Made by a program: the position numbers and the translations under genes
In this document: one piece after another, positions 31,891 through 42,332 of the stretch
Layout of the letters: each line of letters opens with the position of its first letter
Position numbering within the stretch: the stretch's first letter is position 1
The notes under the pieces: generated by a model
The model's database searches: none
What the model was told of the DNA's origin: nothing
The model's input: the letters and a program-made list of their open reading frames with translations, nothing else
Assembly: GCA_964006375.1 (NCBI GenBank)
Contig: OZ023264.1
Location: 179,352,631 to 179,416,630 of the forward strand
Length of the DNA stretch: 64,000 bases
Reading direction: 5' to 3'
Origin: Tillus elongatus
Taxonomy: Eukaryota > Arthropoda > Insecta > Coleoptera > Cleridae

Positions 31891-32819
31891 CTAAAAAAAT
31901 AAATTTAGAAGGGACTTTAAAAATATGCGTGAACGTGGCACCACTGCCGATTACGAGTCACCTGATCGATTGCTTCGTTAAATAAAAATTCCCACGTTTT
32001 TAACACGTCCTAGAGATAACATAATAATACAGATAGTTCCGACAAAGCAAACTATGTTAATTTAGATGTCGTTGAACCTTCCCAAAATCACTAGAGTTGG
32101 ACACATTTTAGATAAGTTAGTAGGGACAGTGCAGACCTCGCCCCGCGATAAAAATACGCTACACTGCAGAATTTGCCTGCGTTTATTTTCCCATCTCAGT
32201 TCGGTCCCTTTAACTAAGATCCGGTATATAGGGTGGTGTTAGTTTTTTTTTAATAGTCAGAATTTTTCATCCTCTGATGACGCTAACTTGGTTAGTGAAA
32301 CGATCGCCAGGTCTTTTTTTTTTACTGTGTTGTAGTGATTTGGGTTCTCCAAGTGTACTTATTCCAGTTTATGTGAAGAAAACGCTTTGGTTTGCAGCAA
32401 GGAATTGCATTTTCAACATATGGGTACTTTCAAGACATGTATGTAAAGTAACATTATAAAATAACAACAGTGGATACGTCCTTGGAGGACGTATTTACTG
32501 CTTTAAATTTAAAAATCAATATTTACTAGGTCATAATAATTTACAGGTAGGTACAACTAATTTAAATTTATCGGTGGGTAGAAAATAACGCATATTTCGG
32601 CCCACTTTAGATTTTGTAACCTGTGCCAAAATATCGTGGGCGTAGAGTCTACGCAAGGATCAAAGAAGGCGATTCTAATCGCATTAATTACCTAGTTTTG
32701 TTAATATGTTTTTGTGAGTTTTTACTTTGATCTTACTATAATTCATACAAACGCATTCTACAAATGAAACAGAGCATTACCACAAGAAATAATGAGTCAA
32801 CGAAATTTTTATCTGTGAT
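31891..32819. other. No recognised feature
   Basis: AT-rich, mixed composition, with short spurious frames only. No terminal repeat or kindlin exon found. Confidence 0.5.
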
Positions 32820-33182
32820 AAAATTAATAAAATGGGAAAATTAAAACAAATCGCTAACACACTGTCCAAAAGAAAGAAAAAGTTCTTAACTGGCGACTGG
32901 TTTTTACTCTGGCGTGTTCGGCGTTTAAGCAGCAGATGTTACACCAAACAGTGTGCTTTTGGATCGTTTCAGAAAAGCACTACAGTGATTCAACCAGAGG
33001 CGGCTCGTCAGATGACGCAGGGCAAGCGCTGCTACACCTATATTTTTCGGCAGTGGCGGCTTGTGACTTTAGGAGTGGGAGAAGCAGAAGCGGCGCGGCC
33101 CCAAAGGGGATCCAAAGAGACGAAGACCCCCCGTACGCCGCGGTGGTAGCGGGTTTTTATTTAGTTTCCTCTACGCTGCTGT
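32820..33182 (+). other. GC-rich island with overlapping short frames, unidentified
   Basis: The stretch near 33000-33150 is much richer in GC than its surroundings (GAAGCAGAAGCGGCGCGGCC, CCCCCGTACGCCGCGGTGG). CAGAGGCGGCTCGTC at 32996 and CAGTGGCGGCTTGTGA at 33051 resemble hAT-type termini but lie in the same orientation. Two frames of ~100 codons overlap (starts 32832 and 32936); neither resembles a protein I know. Confidence 0.35.
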
Positions 33183-33189
33183 CTCTATT

Positions 33190-33683
33190 GCATTAGTCAC
33201 TCAATCTTTATTCTCATTTTTGTCCACGATCAAAACCTTATTACCTTTATCTGATTTAACATAAAAACCATCCTTCTCTCGCAATTGTTTAATTATTTTC
33301 ATTTGATTTAGAATTTTTGTTTTTAGTGCTTATTTTCTTTAATTTTTTTTTAAGATTTGATCTTTACATGCTTCCCGAATAAAGTATTTTGAAGATTCGG
33401 GTAACTTTTTAATTCTTGTTTCAATACTAGCAACGACATCTAAATGTTCGTCTTTTTGTGCCTGTAAACCGAATTTCAACTCGTTGTTTAAGAGGTCAAT
33501 CTCATTTTTGTTAAACGACTGCGAAGAAAGATTTTCTATGAGATCAATTTTCCGAGGAACTGGTTTTACATTTTTAATCCGATACTTGACAAGTTGCTTT
33601 AATTTTTTATTCTGCATATTGATTTTCTTAATTAACTTTGCGTTAATGACTAATGTTCCTTGGAAAATTGCACCAGTGATCAT
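33190..33683 (-). mobile_element. Penelope-like element, N-terminal fragment
   Basis: The minus frame 33683-33339 reads IDLIENLSSQSFNKNEIDLL, NELKFGLQAQ and VASIETRIKKLP. After a shift it continues LREKDGFYVKSDKGNKVLIV. The 'N.S...L...E..LL..GLKF' block followed by 'ADKGN.VVI.DK' is how I recall Penelope-like RT N-termini. The RT core and GIY-YIG domain are absent. Confidence 0.65.
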
Positions 33684-33699
33684 ACTCTAAGTTACCTAA

Positions 33700-34185
33700 C
33701 TGAAAAATTAATTTTTTTAACAATATAGATGCCTGTATTTCTAACATACTACGTTTTGAGTACATGTATTACTTTTCCCAATCCAACCATTTTTATTTAA
33801 CAAAATTTTTAACTTTTTGACCAACTTTTGTGTTCATAGAAATTTTAATATTGAAATTAATGCAATTAGGAAAATACTGATTTCTGTTGGCAAGATTTTA
33901 GATGGGCGATATCTCCACCCAATAATCTAATTTTAGTACTTAGCTTTTGATAAAGATTAAATTCCGTGGACCTGCACATATGGTGCAGACTTGAACTCAT
34001 AAATTCACAAAGATATTAGGCAAAATAGAGTTTAGTTGAATAATTGTAATCCAAATTTTTCCGGTATTAAATTTAACAGAATTTGGAAAATGTCGTGAAA
34101 TATATTCCTTGTTGCTAAAAAAGGACATTAGAGTGCGGTGTCGTTTTTTTTTTTACTTTAACGTCGGTCTATTTCTTCGACTATG
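33700..34185. other. No recognised feature
   Basis: AT-rich, no coding or repeat signal seen. Confidence 0.5.
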
Positions 34186-34189
34186 GCCA

Positions 34190-34440
34190 ATCACCGACGC
34201 CAGGGAACAGGTTCACCTCACTATCCTGGAAATTTTGCCAAACTCCTGTGTTTCTGTGGGTAGAGTAGGGATTTTTAACGTGCCCAACATCGCATGGACA
34301 CTGCACCCCCTCCAAAAGGCGGACGTGCAGACATTCAACTTGCTGAAATACAATTCCACAATCTCGGTTGATGTTAATTTTACAGTATGTACTGACAAGG
34401 CGTGGACCCCCGAGCCTCTTGGTATAAAGTTAAATAGAGA
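34190..34440 (+). repeat. Coding-like diverged repeat (partner of 8775-8990)
   Basis: The frame reads DAREQVHLTILEILPNSC, VGIFNVPNIAWTLHPLQKAD, VQTFNLLKYNSTISVDVNF and TVCTDKAWTPEPLGIKLNRD without a stop for about 90 codons. The similarity to 8775-8990 follows this frame. I do not recognise the protein. Confidence 0.5.
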
Positions 34441-34674
34441 TAACAAAGATGGATATATTAAATGATGGCAGTAGTTGTCAATGGTATTTCTAACCAACAT
34501 AATGTTACACGATTTGAATGACGTTTTATATTGAATCGATAGAAAAAACTCATATGCTTTGGAGTGGATCGTTTTTAAAGATCAGCTACTTATATTTAAC
34601 GTGTGCGTGTGTGTGTGTGCGCAGGGGAATGGTTGGCATTGGAAGGTTATCGATCAGCCGCAGACTAAAGTCAC

Positions 34675-35900
34675 GTTATGTTAGAGGTCTTCTGATACTG
34701 CCGCCATTTTCCATCTGTATCAGAAGGGAGGCTATGGCGACGCATCTCAGAATGCGAGACTCTGGAAACTGGTGTGGTGAGGGAGCAATTACGTGCACAA
34801 GTTGCCAAGGAGGTGGAAAAGGAAATTCCAATTTCCATCATCAAGGTACGAAATACAGAGGCTTATATTAGGCTGACTAGGACATATACCCTCAGAATCT
34901 CCAGCAAGGATCAATGGATGGATAATGAGGTTGCTTTCCAGCCTGCTAGGTTGGTCTGTTTTAGTGATGGAATCAAGACTCCGTCGGGGCGGGAATATAC
35001 ATCGATGCCCTGGAGGTACGCGAGTTATGCGCTGAGCACATATACCACGGCATTTGAAACGAAGGTATACGCTATCATGTCTGTAGTTATTAGACAGGAT
35101 GTGAGGGCAAGCCCCGAGGAATGCGTATACATTTGCTAGGATATTCAGGCGGCCCCCCGGGCGGTCTACGCGCCCAGAATTAGATCAATGCTGGTTCAGG
35201 AGCCCGCTGACGCACTTGCAGGGCTGGCCAAGACAAATAAGGTACAGATTATGTGGGTTCCGAGATTCTGAGGCGTGGCGGGGAATGACGTGGCGAATGA
35301 CCTCGCAGGGCTTGGTTCCCGGCGGCCGTTCTATGGCCCGGAGCCTGCTATAGGCATAAGTATGAAGGTGATCTCCGACGCCCTAGATAGATGGGCTGAG
35401 GAGGACATGGAGAAGCGTTGAAGGTCGGTTAGTTGCTATAGCCAAGCGAGTGACTTCGTGGAGACGCCAGATAGAAACAAGACTGACTGGCTTCTACCTA
35501 GGAGTCGTTATGCGCTTCGGCGTATCATTGGGGTGCTAAAAGGTCACTGTAGTCTCAGAAGACACCTTAGATTGGTGGAGAGGCCGGATACAGACTAGAC
35601 TGTCTGGCTACTCGGTGGGAGTCGACCTGCGCTTCGCTGCATCATTGTGGTGCTGACAGACCACTGCGCTCTTAGAAGACACCTCACATTGATAGGTGTC
35701 GAGAGGTATCCCATTTATCAGGAATGCGGCGAGACTTATGAAACGTCTTACCACTACCTGTGCGAATGTGAGGCTTTTGGGAGTCTTCGAATAAAATTGT
35801 TTGGTTCAGAGGAGTCAAGTATGTTCCGTCCAATGGACGAGCGTCATGAGCTTTATTTCGAATGCAAGGAATGTATTTTCTCACCCTGCTCATAAGACTA
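34675..35900 (+). mobile_element. R1/I-type LINE (family R), chimeric 3' fragment
   Basis: It begins near the LILPPFSICIRREAMATHL equivalent and runs through RNase H (GREYTSMPWRYASYALSTYT) to the C-terminus (YQECGETYETSYHYLCECEA, FGSLRIKLF). Stops and shifts are frequent. The region equivalent to one ~125-bp C-terminal segment is present twice in a row (about 35450-35570 and 35577-35700), with differences between the two. Confidence 0.82.
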
Positions 35901-36248
35901 TTTTATTATGAAAATTCTCTGTAGGTATTAAATAGACACGGCAATATGTGAACAAGTTTCACGTTAAGTTTTACATATGTGGTCCCATTAAAACTAAAGT
36001 GTTAGTTGAGCCAGACGCGCTTAAAAATTATTTGCGGAACGAAACACATGCTGTGGGGTTGCAATGTAGTACGGATAGCGTCTTAATACTATATCTCTTA
36101 GATTCAAGGGCATCACAACTATTCACACCGTCTTTATCTATAAACTTGAGAACTAGTTTGAAGTGAAGCATACCTCCACATTTGTGCGTGAACCATGACC
36201 TGAGCTGCATTAAAATATGCTCGATATTAATGAAGTTTACAGTGCACG

Positions 36249-36358
<110 letters not shown>

Positions 36359-36537
36359 ATTTAGGTGAGTGAATGCTCATTGAACATGGCTTGTTGTTTG
36401 TTTATTGTACCTGTTCTTATTTGTTTGAGTTATACATTGAGGAGAAATTTCAATAGGTATATGATTATGGGTGGTTTTAGGAAATCATTTGATAACTAGT
36501 TTATAGGAAAATAAATTGTAGCTAGAGTTCAAAGTCA

Positions 36538-36880
36538 GTTTATTATTTATACGAGGACAAGTTATACATTGAGAAGTAATTATCATATTCAAATAAAGGA
36601 GCTTTATGAAATAATTTGAGAAATAGCTAAGTTAGATTACGTTTATTATTTATACGAGGATAAGTTATAGATTGAGAAGTAATTATCATATTCAAATAAA
36701 GGGGCTTTATGAAATAATTTGAGAAATAGCTAAGTTAGATTACATTTATTATTTATACGAGGCTAAGTTATAAATTGAGAAGTAATTATCTGATTTAAAT
36801 AAAGGGGCTTTATGAAATAATTTAAGAATAAGCCAAGTTTGAATTACGTTTGTTACTTATATGAGGTTAAGTCAATATTC
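36538..36880 (+). repeat. 103-bp tandem repeat, ~3.3 copies
   Basis: TTTATTATTTATACGAGG recurs at 36539, 36642 and 36745, then degenerate at 36849, giving units of 103, 103 and 104 bp. Each unit also has GAGAAGTAATTATC and GGCTTTATGAAATAATTT. Non-coding, satellite-like. Confidence 0.92.
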
Positions 36881-37118
36881 ATAAATTAGGTAAGACTGAA
36901 TTAAATTAGTTTTTTTTAGGGTAAATAAAGTAGTGTCTGTTTGAAAGTAAATTGATAGTTTGGAAGGTGTGAGGGAGACTTTTGCTGTTTGTTCACTCAG
37001 TAGGGCGTCATACTGGTAGAGGCGAAGGGTTTAGGCCCAGGTTACGTAACCGCAACACGGTTGTTTGTTTGCATCGATGGATTTCGGTAGGGATACAGCT
37101 GAGCTTGCTCTAGGTATC

Positions 37119-37432
37119 CATTGCACCTACTCCCGTCGATAGCTGGATATTGGAGGACACATCGTAGAGAATACTCCGATGCGTCCATTGCACTTCTCAG
37201 TATTCACGGTGGTACCGTTGTTGCTTTTTGGTCGATCTGGTAGCTTGACCGAGACACTGTGGTCAGTTCACCCGTTGGTCTCATTGCACGTGTCAGTCCC
37301 AGTGTAGGAGTTGGGCTACTTGGAGAAGGGCACACCCTGGAGTGTGCATCGTGTGCCCATTGCACTTCTCGGTATCCAACTCTGACGGTTACGAGCACTC
37401 TAGGTGAGGCATTGAACTGTGCCTCATTGCAC
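37119..37432 (+). repeat. Five copies of CATTGCAC in 314 bp
   Basis: The 8-mer CATTGCAC occurs at 37119, 37186, 37282, 37358 and 37425 (gaps 67, 96, 76, 67). Extended context is partly shared, CCATTGCACTTCTC at two sites. The segment is less AT-rich than its surroundings. Two opposed ~80-90-codon frames cross it but look incidental. Confidence 0.75.
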
Positions 37433-37494
37433 ACCTGGAAGCCGGCACTGACCTGGTGTCGAGTACGGCACCCAAACAAACACACAGGCTAAAC

Positions 37495-37850
37495 TATTGT
37501 TTTAGAAACTATTATCTGAGTAACTAATGTTTGAATAATTATTGTTTGAGTAATTATTATTTGAGTAACTATCGTGTGAGTAACTACTTGAGTAATTATT
37601 GTCTGAGTAATTATTGTTTGAGAACCCAATGGTTGAGCATTTAGAGACATTGTTGAGAAGCAGTTCTGAGGCACTGATGTGCGCTGTTGAGAGATTAAAA
37701 TGTGGCTCAGAGGAGCCTTGAGTAGGAACTGCAATTAATGTTGGAGTTGCTCAGTGGAGCGTTATGTCGAAACTGCTCTTAATGTTAGGTTGCTCAGTGG
37801 AGCTTTGAGTATAAATGGTTATTGATGTTGAGTCGCTCAGTTGAGCGTGT
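37495..37850 (+). repeat. Short-period repeats (TGAGTAATTATTG and CTCAGTGGAGC)
   Basis: From 37495 to 37625, variants of TTTGAGTAATTATTG repeat every ~15-20 bp. From 37695 to 37850, GTTGCTCAGTGGAGC-type units recur three to four times about 45-55 bp apart, with AATGTT between. Confidence 0.75.
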
Positions 37851-37891
37851 AATTGGTAAATGATTGATAAAATAATAATTGAATGCCCCTC

Positions 37892-37892
<1 letters not shown>

Positions 37893-37959
<67 letters not shown>
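37893..37959. repeat. (TA)n microsatellite
   Basis: About 67 bp of TA, right boundary of the tandem-repeat-rich block. Confidence 0.95.
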
Positions 37960-37960
<1 letters not shown>

Positions 37961-38324
37961 GTTGTGCTTTAGATGAACAATGGTGTGTTCAGGTATATTT
38001 TTAATTACAGGTTAGTGATGTTGTTACTGGACACTTTTGGCACCCGCTCGCCCGACTCATTACGCCGGTACATTAAGGCTTTACCATCATTCTGACAAGT
38101 AATAAACCTTTTGCCTTTTGCATGATTACTCTTAAGTAGATAACACAACTGCTAAGTAAAATATCGACTAGTGATTTACTGTTGAGCTATTTAACTATAT
38201 TATGTGACCGTTAGTCGATTGTTATTGTCATAATAGGTTATTTACTAAGAGGGTTGTAACCTTGTGTCATCGAAGGGTTGCGTTCAATATATAATTATTC
38301 AATATATACATGAAAAAAAAAACG
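37960..38324. other. No recognised gene
   Basis: An AT-rich stretch with a short GC-richer piece (CACCCGCTCGCCCGACTC near 38041) and AATAAA near 38101. It could be the end of a repeat that starts left of the TA array. No evidence for an LTR pair. Confidence 0.4.
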
Positions 38325-38490
38325 TAGCCCTTACACGAGGTCGGGGAGGTTTGGTGACGGAACCGAGGAGGTGTAGAGGGCATGGCTGCTGAATGCCAGG
38401 TTGGCAAAAAGGACCCGATGTGACCTGTTTGTCTGGCGCTGGTCCCCCCACCATTGCTGCTGCTGCTGCTACTACTACTACTACTAAGTT
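38325..38490 (+). mobile_element. R1/I-type LINE (family R), 3' terminal fragment
   Basis: Matches the last ~165 bp of family R: GAGGTCGGGGAGGTTTGG, GCATGGCTGCTGAATGCCAG, GGTTGGCAAAAAGGACCC, then CCCACCATTGCTGCTGCTGC and ACTACTACTACTACTA. It shows the trinucleotide tail on the plus strand. Confidence 0.85.
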
Positions 38491-38511
38491 GCATTATGAA
38501 TTACAAAACTT

Positions 38512-38556
38512 ATGAAAATTCGCTTCTATAACGCACTTGCTACGTCCAAACTTTAC
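38512..38556 (-). repeat. Solo GER terminus
   Basis: TGAAAATTCGCTTCTATAAC then GCACTTGCTACGTCC is a slightly diverged inverse GER end without the remainder of a unit. Confidence 0.7.
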
Positions 38557-39655
38557 TTAACCAAATATTGTTTACACTAACATAAGGTGATTGAAATTTT
38601 ATAAATGATCAATATTATTTATTTATCTAATTAGATCATCGACTTATTTGTTTATCGCATACCATCGAAACGGTAATGCCACAATTAATTTCTGTCTAGT
38701 AGTACACGAAACCTAGTTACAAACTCAAGCAGTTTCTGATATCAGAACCATACATGTCCTTACGGACAGAAGGAAGAGTCACGCCTTCGTGATGAAATGA
38801 ATGCCTCCTATTATCTTATAACTGCTATATAAATAGTCTTCTTGTATATATTTATCTTGACGTCTGCATTTCAATTATTAATGAATTCAGTTTACCGCCA
38901 TGTGTTTACATAGTACTACGTCACATATGTGTATAGGCGGATATACCAGATATTTCTTATATCTTTCACCCAGAGAACCTTAAATGGAGATTTTCTACCA
39001 AACCTTTAACTGGAAATAATGCAATAAAATATATTTTATCACCAACAATATTCCAATTTTATCCTGAATATGTAAGAGGTGACTCATGGGTGTAAATGTT
39101 AGCCAGGTAAATATTTATCGATATTCTTTTTCTCCCACGCTGAAAAACTAAGTAGATAGAGGATAACATTACTTTAAACAAGACACAACAAATGACCGAC
39201 CACTTAAAATTAGTTGGCATCCAAACAAATTGCAATTTTGCTTAAAGTTTTAGAAATTAATAAAATAAAACAATTCTATAAACAATCGGTTCTTGGATAA
39301 AACATCATGCAGAATTGTAACGGTTGAACCAGATACTCCCTACGATTATAAAAAGTCTGGACACAGCAGGTACGTTGGTATTGAATTTTTATAAAAATAT
39401 TTTAAATCAAGAAAAATAAAATAAATAGTTTCGTAAACACAAATTGGTTGGCTGACGAACTCATCCATGCGATTAAGAAAGATAAAATTATAAATTTGGC
39501 AGGTACTTTCTGGAAAAAAATATTTTCTAAAATAACAAGGTAATTTAACAAAAAAAGTGCGAATTAACTGCCTTTATAGTCCTAGTACATGTGAAGTTTT
39601 AAGTTTCTAGCTTTATACAAAATTAAGTTACAGGTATTTATTTGTTCTGCTACAA
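38557..39655. other. Mostly featureless; decayed GER pieces
   Basis: A diverged GER left end (CTGGACACAGCAGGTACGTT) lies at 39357, and a flank-A-like piece (TGGCTGACGAACTCATCCAT) at 39451. Otherwise AT-rich and unassigned. Confidence 0.5.
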
Positions 39656-39656
39656 C

Positions 39657-40326
39657 TTCACTTGTTGGCATTTCTGTGGATCGAAATCTCAATTGGCACC
39701 AACACGTCACATCAATTGCAGAAGCGGCTGCTAAGAAATTAAGTTTCGTCTTCCAGGTTCGCAAATACTTTTCACCAGCTAATCTCTATACCTTATATAC
39801 TTCACAAATAAGGCCAAACGTCGAATACTGCTCCCACATCCGGGGTGCTACTGCCGCTTCTACACTCGCTATCCTAGACTCCATTCAGAAAAGAGCTTTA
39901 CGCCTCATCGGTGACCCTTCCCTCACCCAAAGGCTGCCATCCCTTGCTCATCGACGTGCCGTTGGTGACCTCTCTATCTCTCTCTTTTATAGATATCTGC
40001 ACGGGCACTGCTCAGAGGAGCTTTCTTCCATAGTTCCTCCACCTGCTGTCCCCAACAGATCTACCAGGGGAACAGAGCGAATGCACCCTTTTACTGTCCA
40101 GGTCACCAGACATAGAACATCTTGTTATGCCCGCTCTTTTGCCGCGAGGGCTTCCAAGTTGTGGAATTCCTTGCCGGCACATGTTTTTCCTTCTCCTCCG
40201 AACCTCCAAACCTTCAAGTCCAGAATTAGGAAGTTGCCTCTTTCCTCCTTGTTGACGCCCACGGTACGATAGTATTTAACCTATGAGCCCTCGTGGTGTT
40301 TTGTTGAAATAAAAAAATAAAAAATA
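39657..40326 (+). mobile_element. CR1/L2-type LINE, 5'-truncated (copy 3)
   Basis: A 198-codon frame (39676-40272) is uninterrupted: DRNLNWHQHVTSIAEAAAKK, RKYFSPANLYTLYTSQIRP, LAHRRAVGDLSISLFYRYLH, SFAARASKLWNSLPAHVFPS, LPLSSLLTPTVR. It starts at TTGTTGGCATTTCTGTGGAT and ends in a short A-rich tail. Well preserved, hence younger than copies 1 and 2. Confidence 0.88.
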
Positions 40327-40426
40327 CAAGAGACCAAAAGAGATCACAAGGTTAAAAGGTTTTGTATAACAAGAATGTATTCAGCTTCACTGATAAAAAT
40401 TTCGGGACGCAGCAAGTGCGTATGGT

Positions 40427-40476
40427 GCAGTGCTATCGGGGCGGCAAAGCCGCGGACGACGCCTGAGGGAGAAAAA
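40427..40476 (+). mobile_element. 50-bp LINE family C insertion with target duplication
   Basis: GCAGTGCTATCGGGGCGGCA...GGGAGAAAAA equals the last ~50 bp of family C (compare 58518-58568). It is flanked by AAGTGCGTATGGT at 40414-40426 and 40477-40489, a 13-bp direct repeat taken from the GER terminus (the A's at one side are shared with the tail). Confidence 0.9.
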
Positions 40477-40549
40477 AAGTGCGTATGGTAGCGAATTCTC
40501 ATTAAATGCTTCAACTTCGCATAACTCAACTTTCTATAAACCTATAGCA

Positions 40550-40589
40550 GCGGGAAAGACGCGGACGAGCCCTAAGGGAAAAAAAAACA
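40550..40589 (+). mobile_element. Second family C 3' tail, ~40 bp
   Basis: GCGGGAAAGACGCGGACGAG, CCCTAAGGG and A-run match the family C terminus. I see no clear target duplication. Confidence 0.75.
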
Positions 40590-41329
40590 CATCCCGCAAT
40601 GTTTGTTGTCTACGCATTTGTTTCAAAATTTTTGTTAAAAAATCACCAATTTTGACCACCAATGCAACGTTTTTAGAAGAAAAACAAAATTTTTAACGTA
40701 TTTGTTTGGTACTTGCTGTAATTTAACACAAAATCGTAGTCTTCGTCTGTAATGTTTAATAGATTTTGTTAACTACATATATTTTGGTCTTGTGTCCTTT
40801 TTCGACCTCCAGTCCGACAATTTTGGCATATACCATCAGTTATATGGGAGCGACTTGCCTATCAAGTTTGGATACAATAGCTTTCCTATTTCCAAAGATA
40901 CATCACTTTTCCGAAAGAAAACGCAACATTTTTCAGGAAAACCTGGTCGTACTTTCCTGGCCAACGAAATTATCCAAGCCAATTACTAAAGGAACATGCA
41001 TGCCAGGTTTACTAAAAAATGGGTCTATTCTTTTTTGAGTTATATAAAGTCTGAAACTGACCTCGTAGATGGGTTTCAGGGGTCCTAGTTTGCGCTCGTT
41101 AAAAGATTTATTTTTTCTAAATTAAAAAGTTGCGATCTCCTCGTTAGCGAATTTATTCTACGAAAATTCTCTCGAAAAACAACACAAACGCGTACCGTTT
41201 CCAAACAAATTTAAAAACAATTATTACATTTTGTGGGAACAAAAATGAACTCAGATGCAAAAAGGCTACTTAAAATATTGTAAAAGTATAAACTCGCGGT
41301 TCGGATGAAGAGAGAACTCACAAACTGCC

Positions 41330-41660
41330 AACCTCAAGGAGGAGCAATTATCCAGCAGGACTCTGGTCCCTGTCACAAATCGAAGGAAATGATGAAATAT
41401 TTGAAGGATAAGAGAGTAATAGTTCTAGACTGGCCCGCGACTTCATCAGATCTAAACCTCATAGAGAACATATGAGCCATTTGCAAGTGTGTGTGTGTGC
41501 AAAATCAACTGTACTACAAACGTAAAGATCACATTATCATTAAGGTGTACTATCGACATGAGTGGATCTCTGAAAAATGTCCGAAACTTATTGAGTAAAT
41601 GGCAAAACTAGTAAAAGCACTTATCGACGCCAAAGGAGGGCATATTTCCTATTAACGGTA
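41330..41660 (+). mobile_element. Tc1-type transposase, C-terminal fragment
   Basis: Frames read GAIIQQDSGPCHKSKEMMKY (second catalytic Asp), VIVLDWPATSSDLNLIENI (third catalytic Glu), a stop and shift near a GTGTGTGTGTG tract, then MAKLVKALIDAKGGHISY. This is the usual Tc1 DD34E C-terminus. The N-terminal part is missing. ATTAATTTGCACACTAATAT at 41733 resembles a Tc1 terminal sequence. Confidence 0.85.
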
Positions 41661-41965
41661 GGTTAGTAGGAATTTTAACGGTAAGTGTAAGCAATAAACC
41701 ATTTTACTATAAAATTTGCCTAAGGTTTATATTAATTTGCACACTAATATACATATAAAAATGTCAAAGTCCACTTATTCAGCCAGTGACCACCTTTAGC
41801 AACAGGAAAGGAAAGAGCAGGATTTAATCACTTTCGCAGAGGTAGAGGAAGTTTGTGGTTTACACTGAATGACGAAATGAACACCGTCACCGGATATCCT
41901 ATCACGGACAGGGCGTCACAGTAACCACAACAATTAATGATACGGCGTCTACATGATACAAAAAG
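41661..41965. other. Tc1 flank and unassigned sequence
   Basis: Probable Tc1 3' non-coding sequence to about 41765, then ~200 bp not assigned. Confidence 0.4.
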
Positions 41966-42332
41966 ATTGGACGCAGCAAGTGCGTTATGGTAGTGACTTT
42001 CCATATAAATGATCTGGCACCAAATATTTTTTATAACTTTTTTCTTTAAACATACAAATATTAATTTTGGTATATAGGTTCCTTTTAATATCGTAAACTT
42101 ACGTACCAGATTTGGTTACCATAGCTTTTCTATTTTTTGAGATACATTTTTCTCTGAAAGAAAGCCTAAAATTTTCCCGGAAAACCTGGGTCGATTTGCC
42201 TGGCTAACAAACTTATCCAAACCACTTACAAAAGAAAGGTACATGCTAAATTTCATCAACATCGGACCATTATTTTTTGAGTATGTACTTTTTCAATGAA
42301 AATAAATTAACGATTATGAGCAAACATTATAC

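Larger units (their letters stand above)
40401..41178 (+). repeat. GER-related repeat without (TA)n, hit by two LINE tails
   Basis: Left end TTCGGGACGCAGCAAGTGCG at 40401, then two short LINE insertions, then flank A (CTGGCCAACGAAATTATCCA), TTTTTTGAGTTATATAAAG, flank B (GAAACTGACCTCGTAGATGG) and end GTTAGCGAATTTATTCTACG, AAAATTCTC. Only TATATA stands where other copies hold 70-195 bp of TA. Confidence 0.82.

Noticed and set aside
32277..32459. 60-codon frame in the 31.9-32.8 kb gap
   Set aside because: No homology known, no splice context, and normal length for chance.
36538..36880. Regular 103-bp repeats considered as a CRISPR array
   Set aside because: Units are contiguous with no unique spacers, in a eukaryotic context; it is a tandem repeat.
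37204..37492. Opposed ~80-90-codon frames in the CATTGCAC region
   Set aside because: No recognisable protein; low AT content alone lengthens random frames; the DNA repeat explains the pattern.
37960..38320. Candidate LTR retrotransposon (CACCCGCTCGCCCGACTC, AATAAA)
   Set aside because: No second LTR, no primer site adjoining a TG...CA end, and no coding region.
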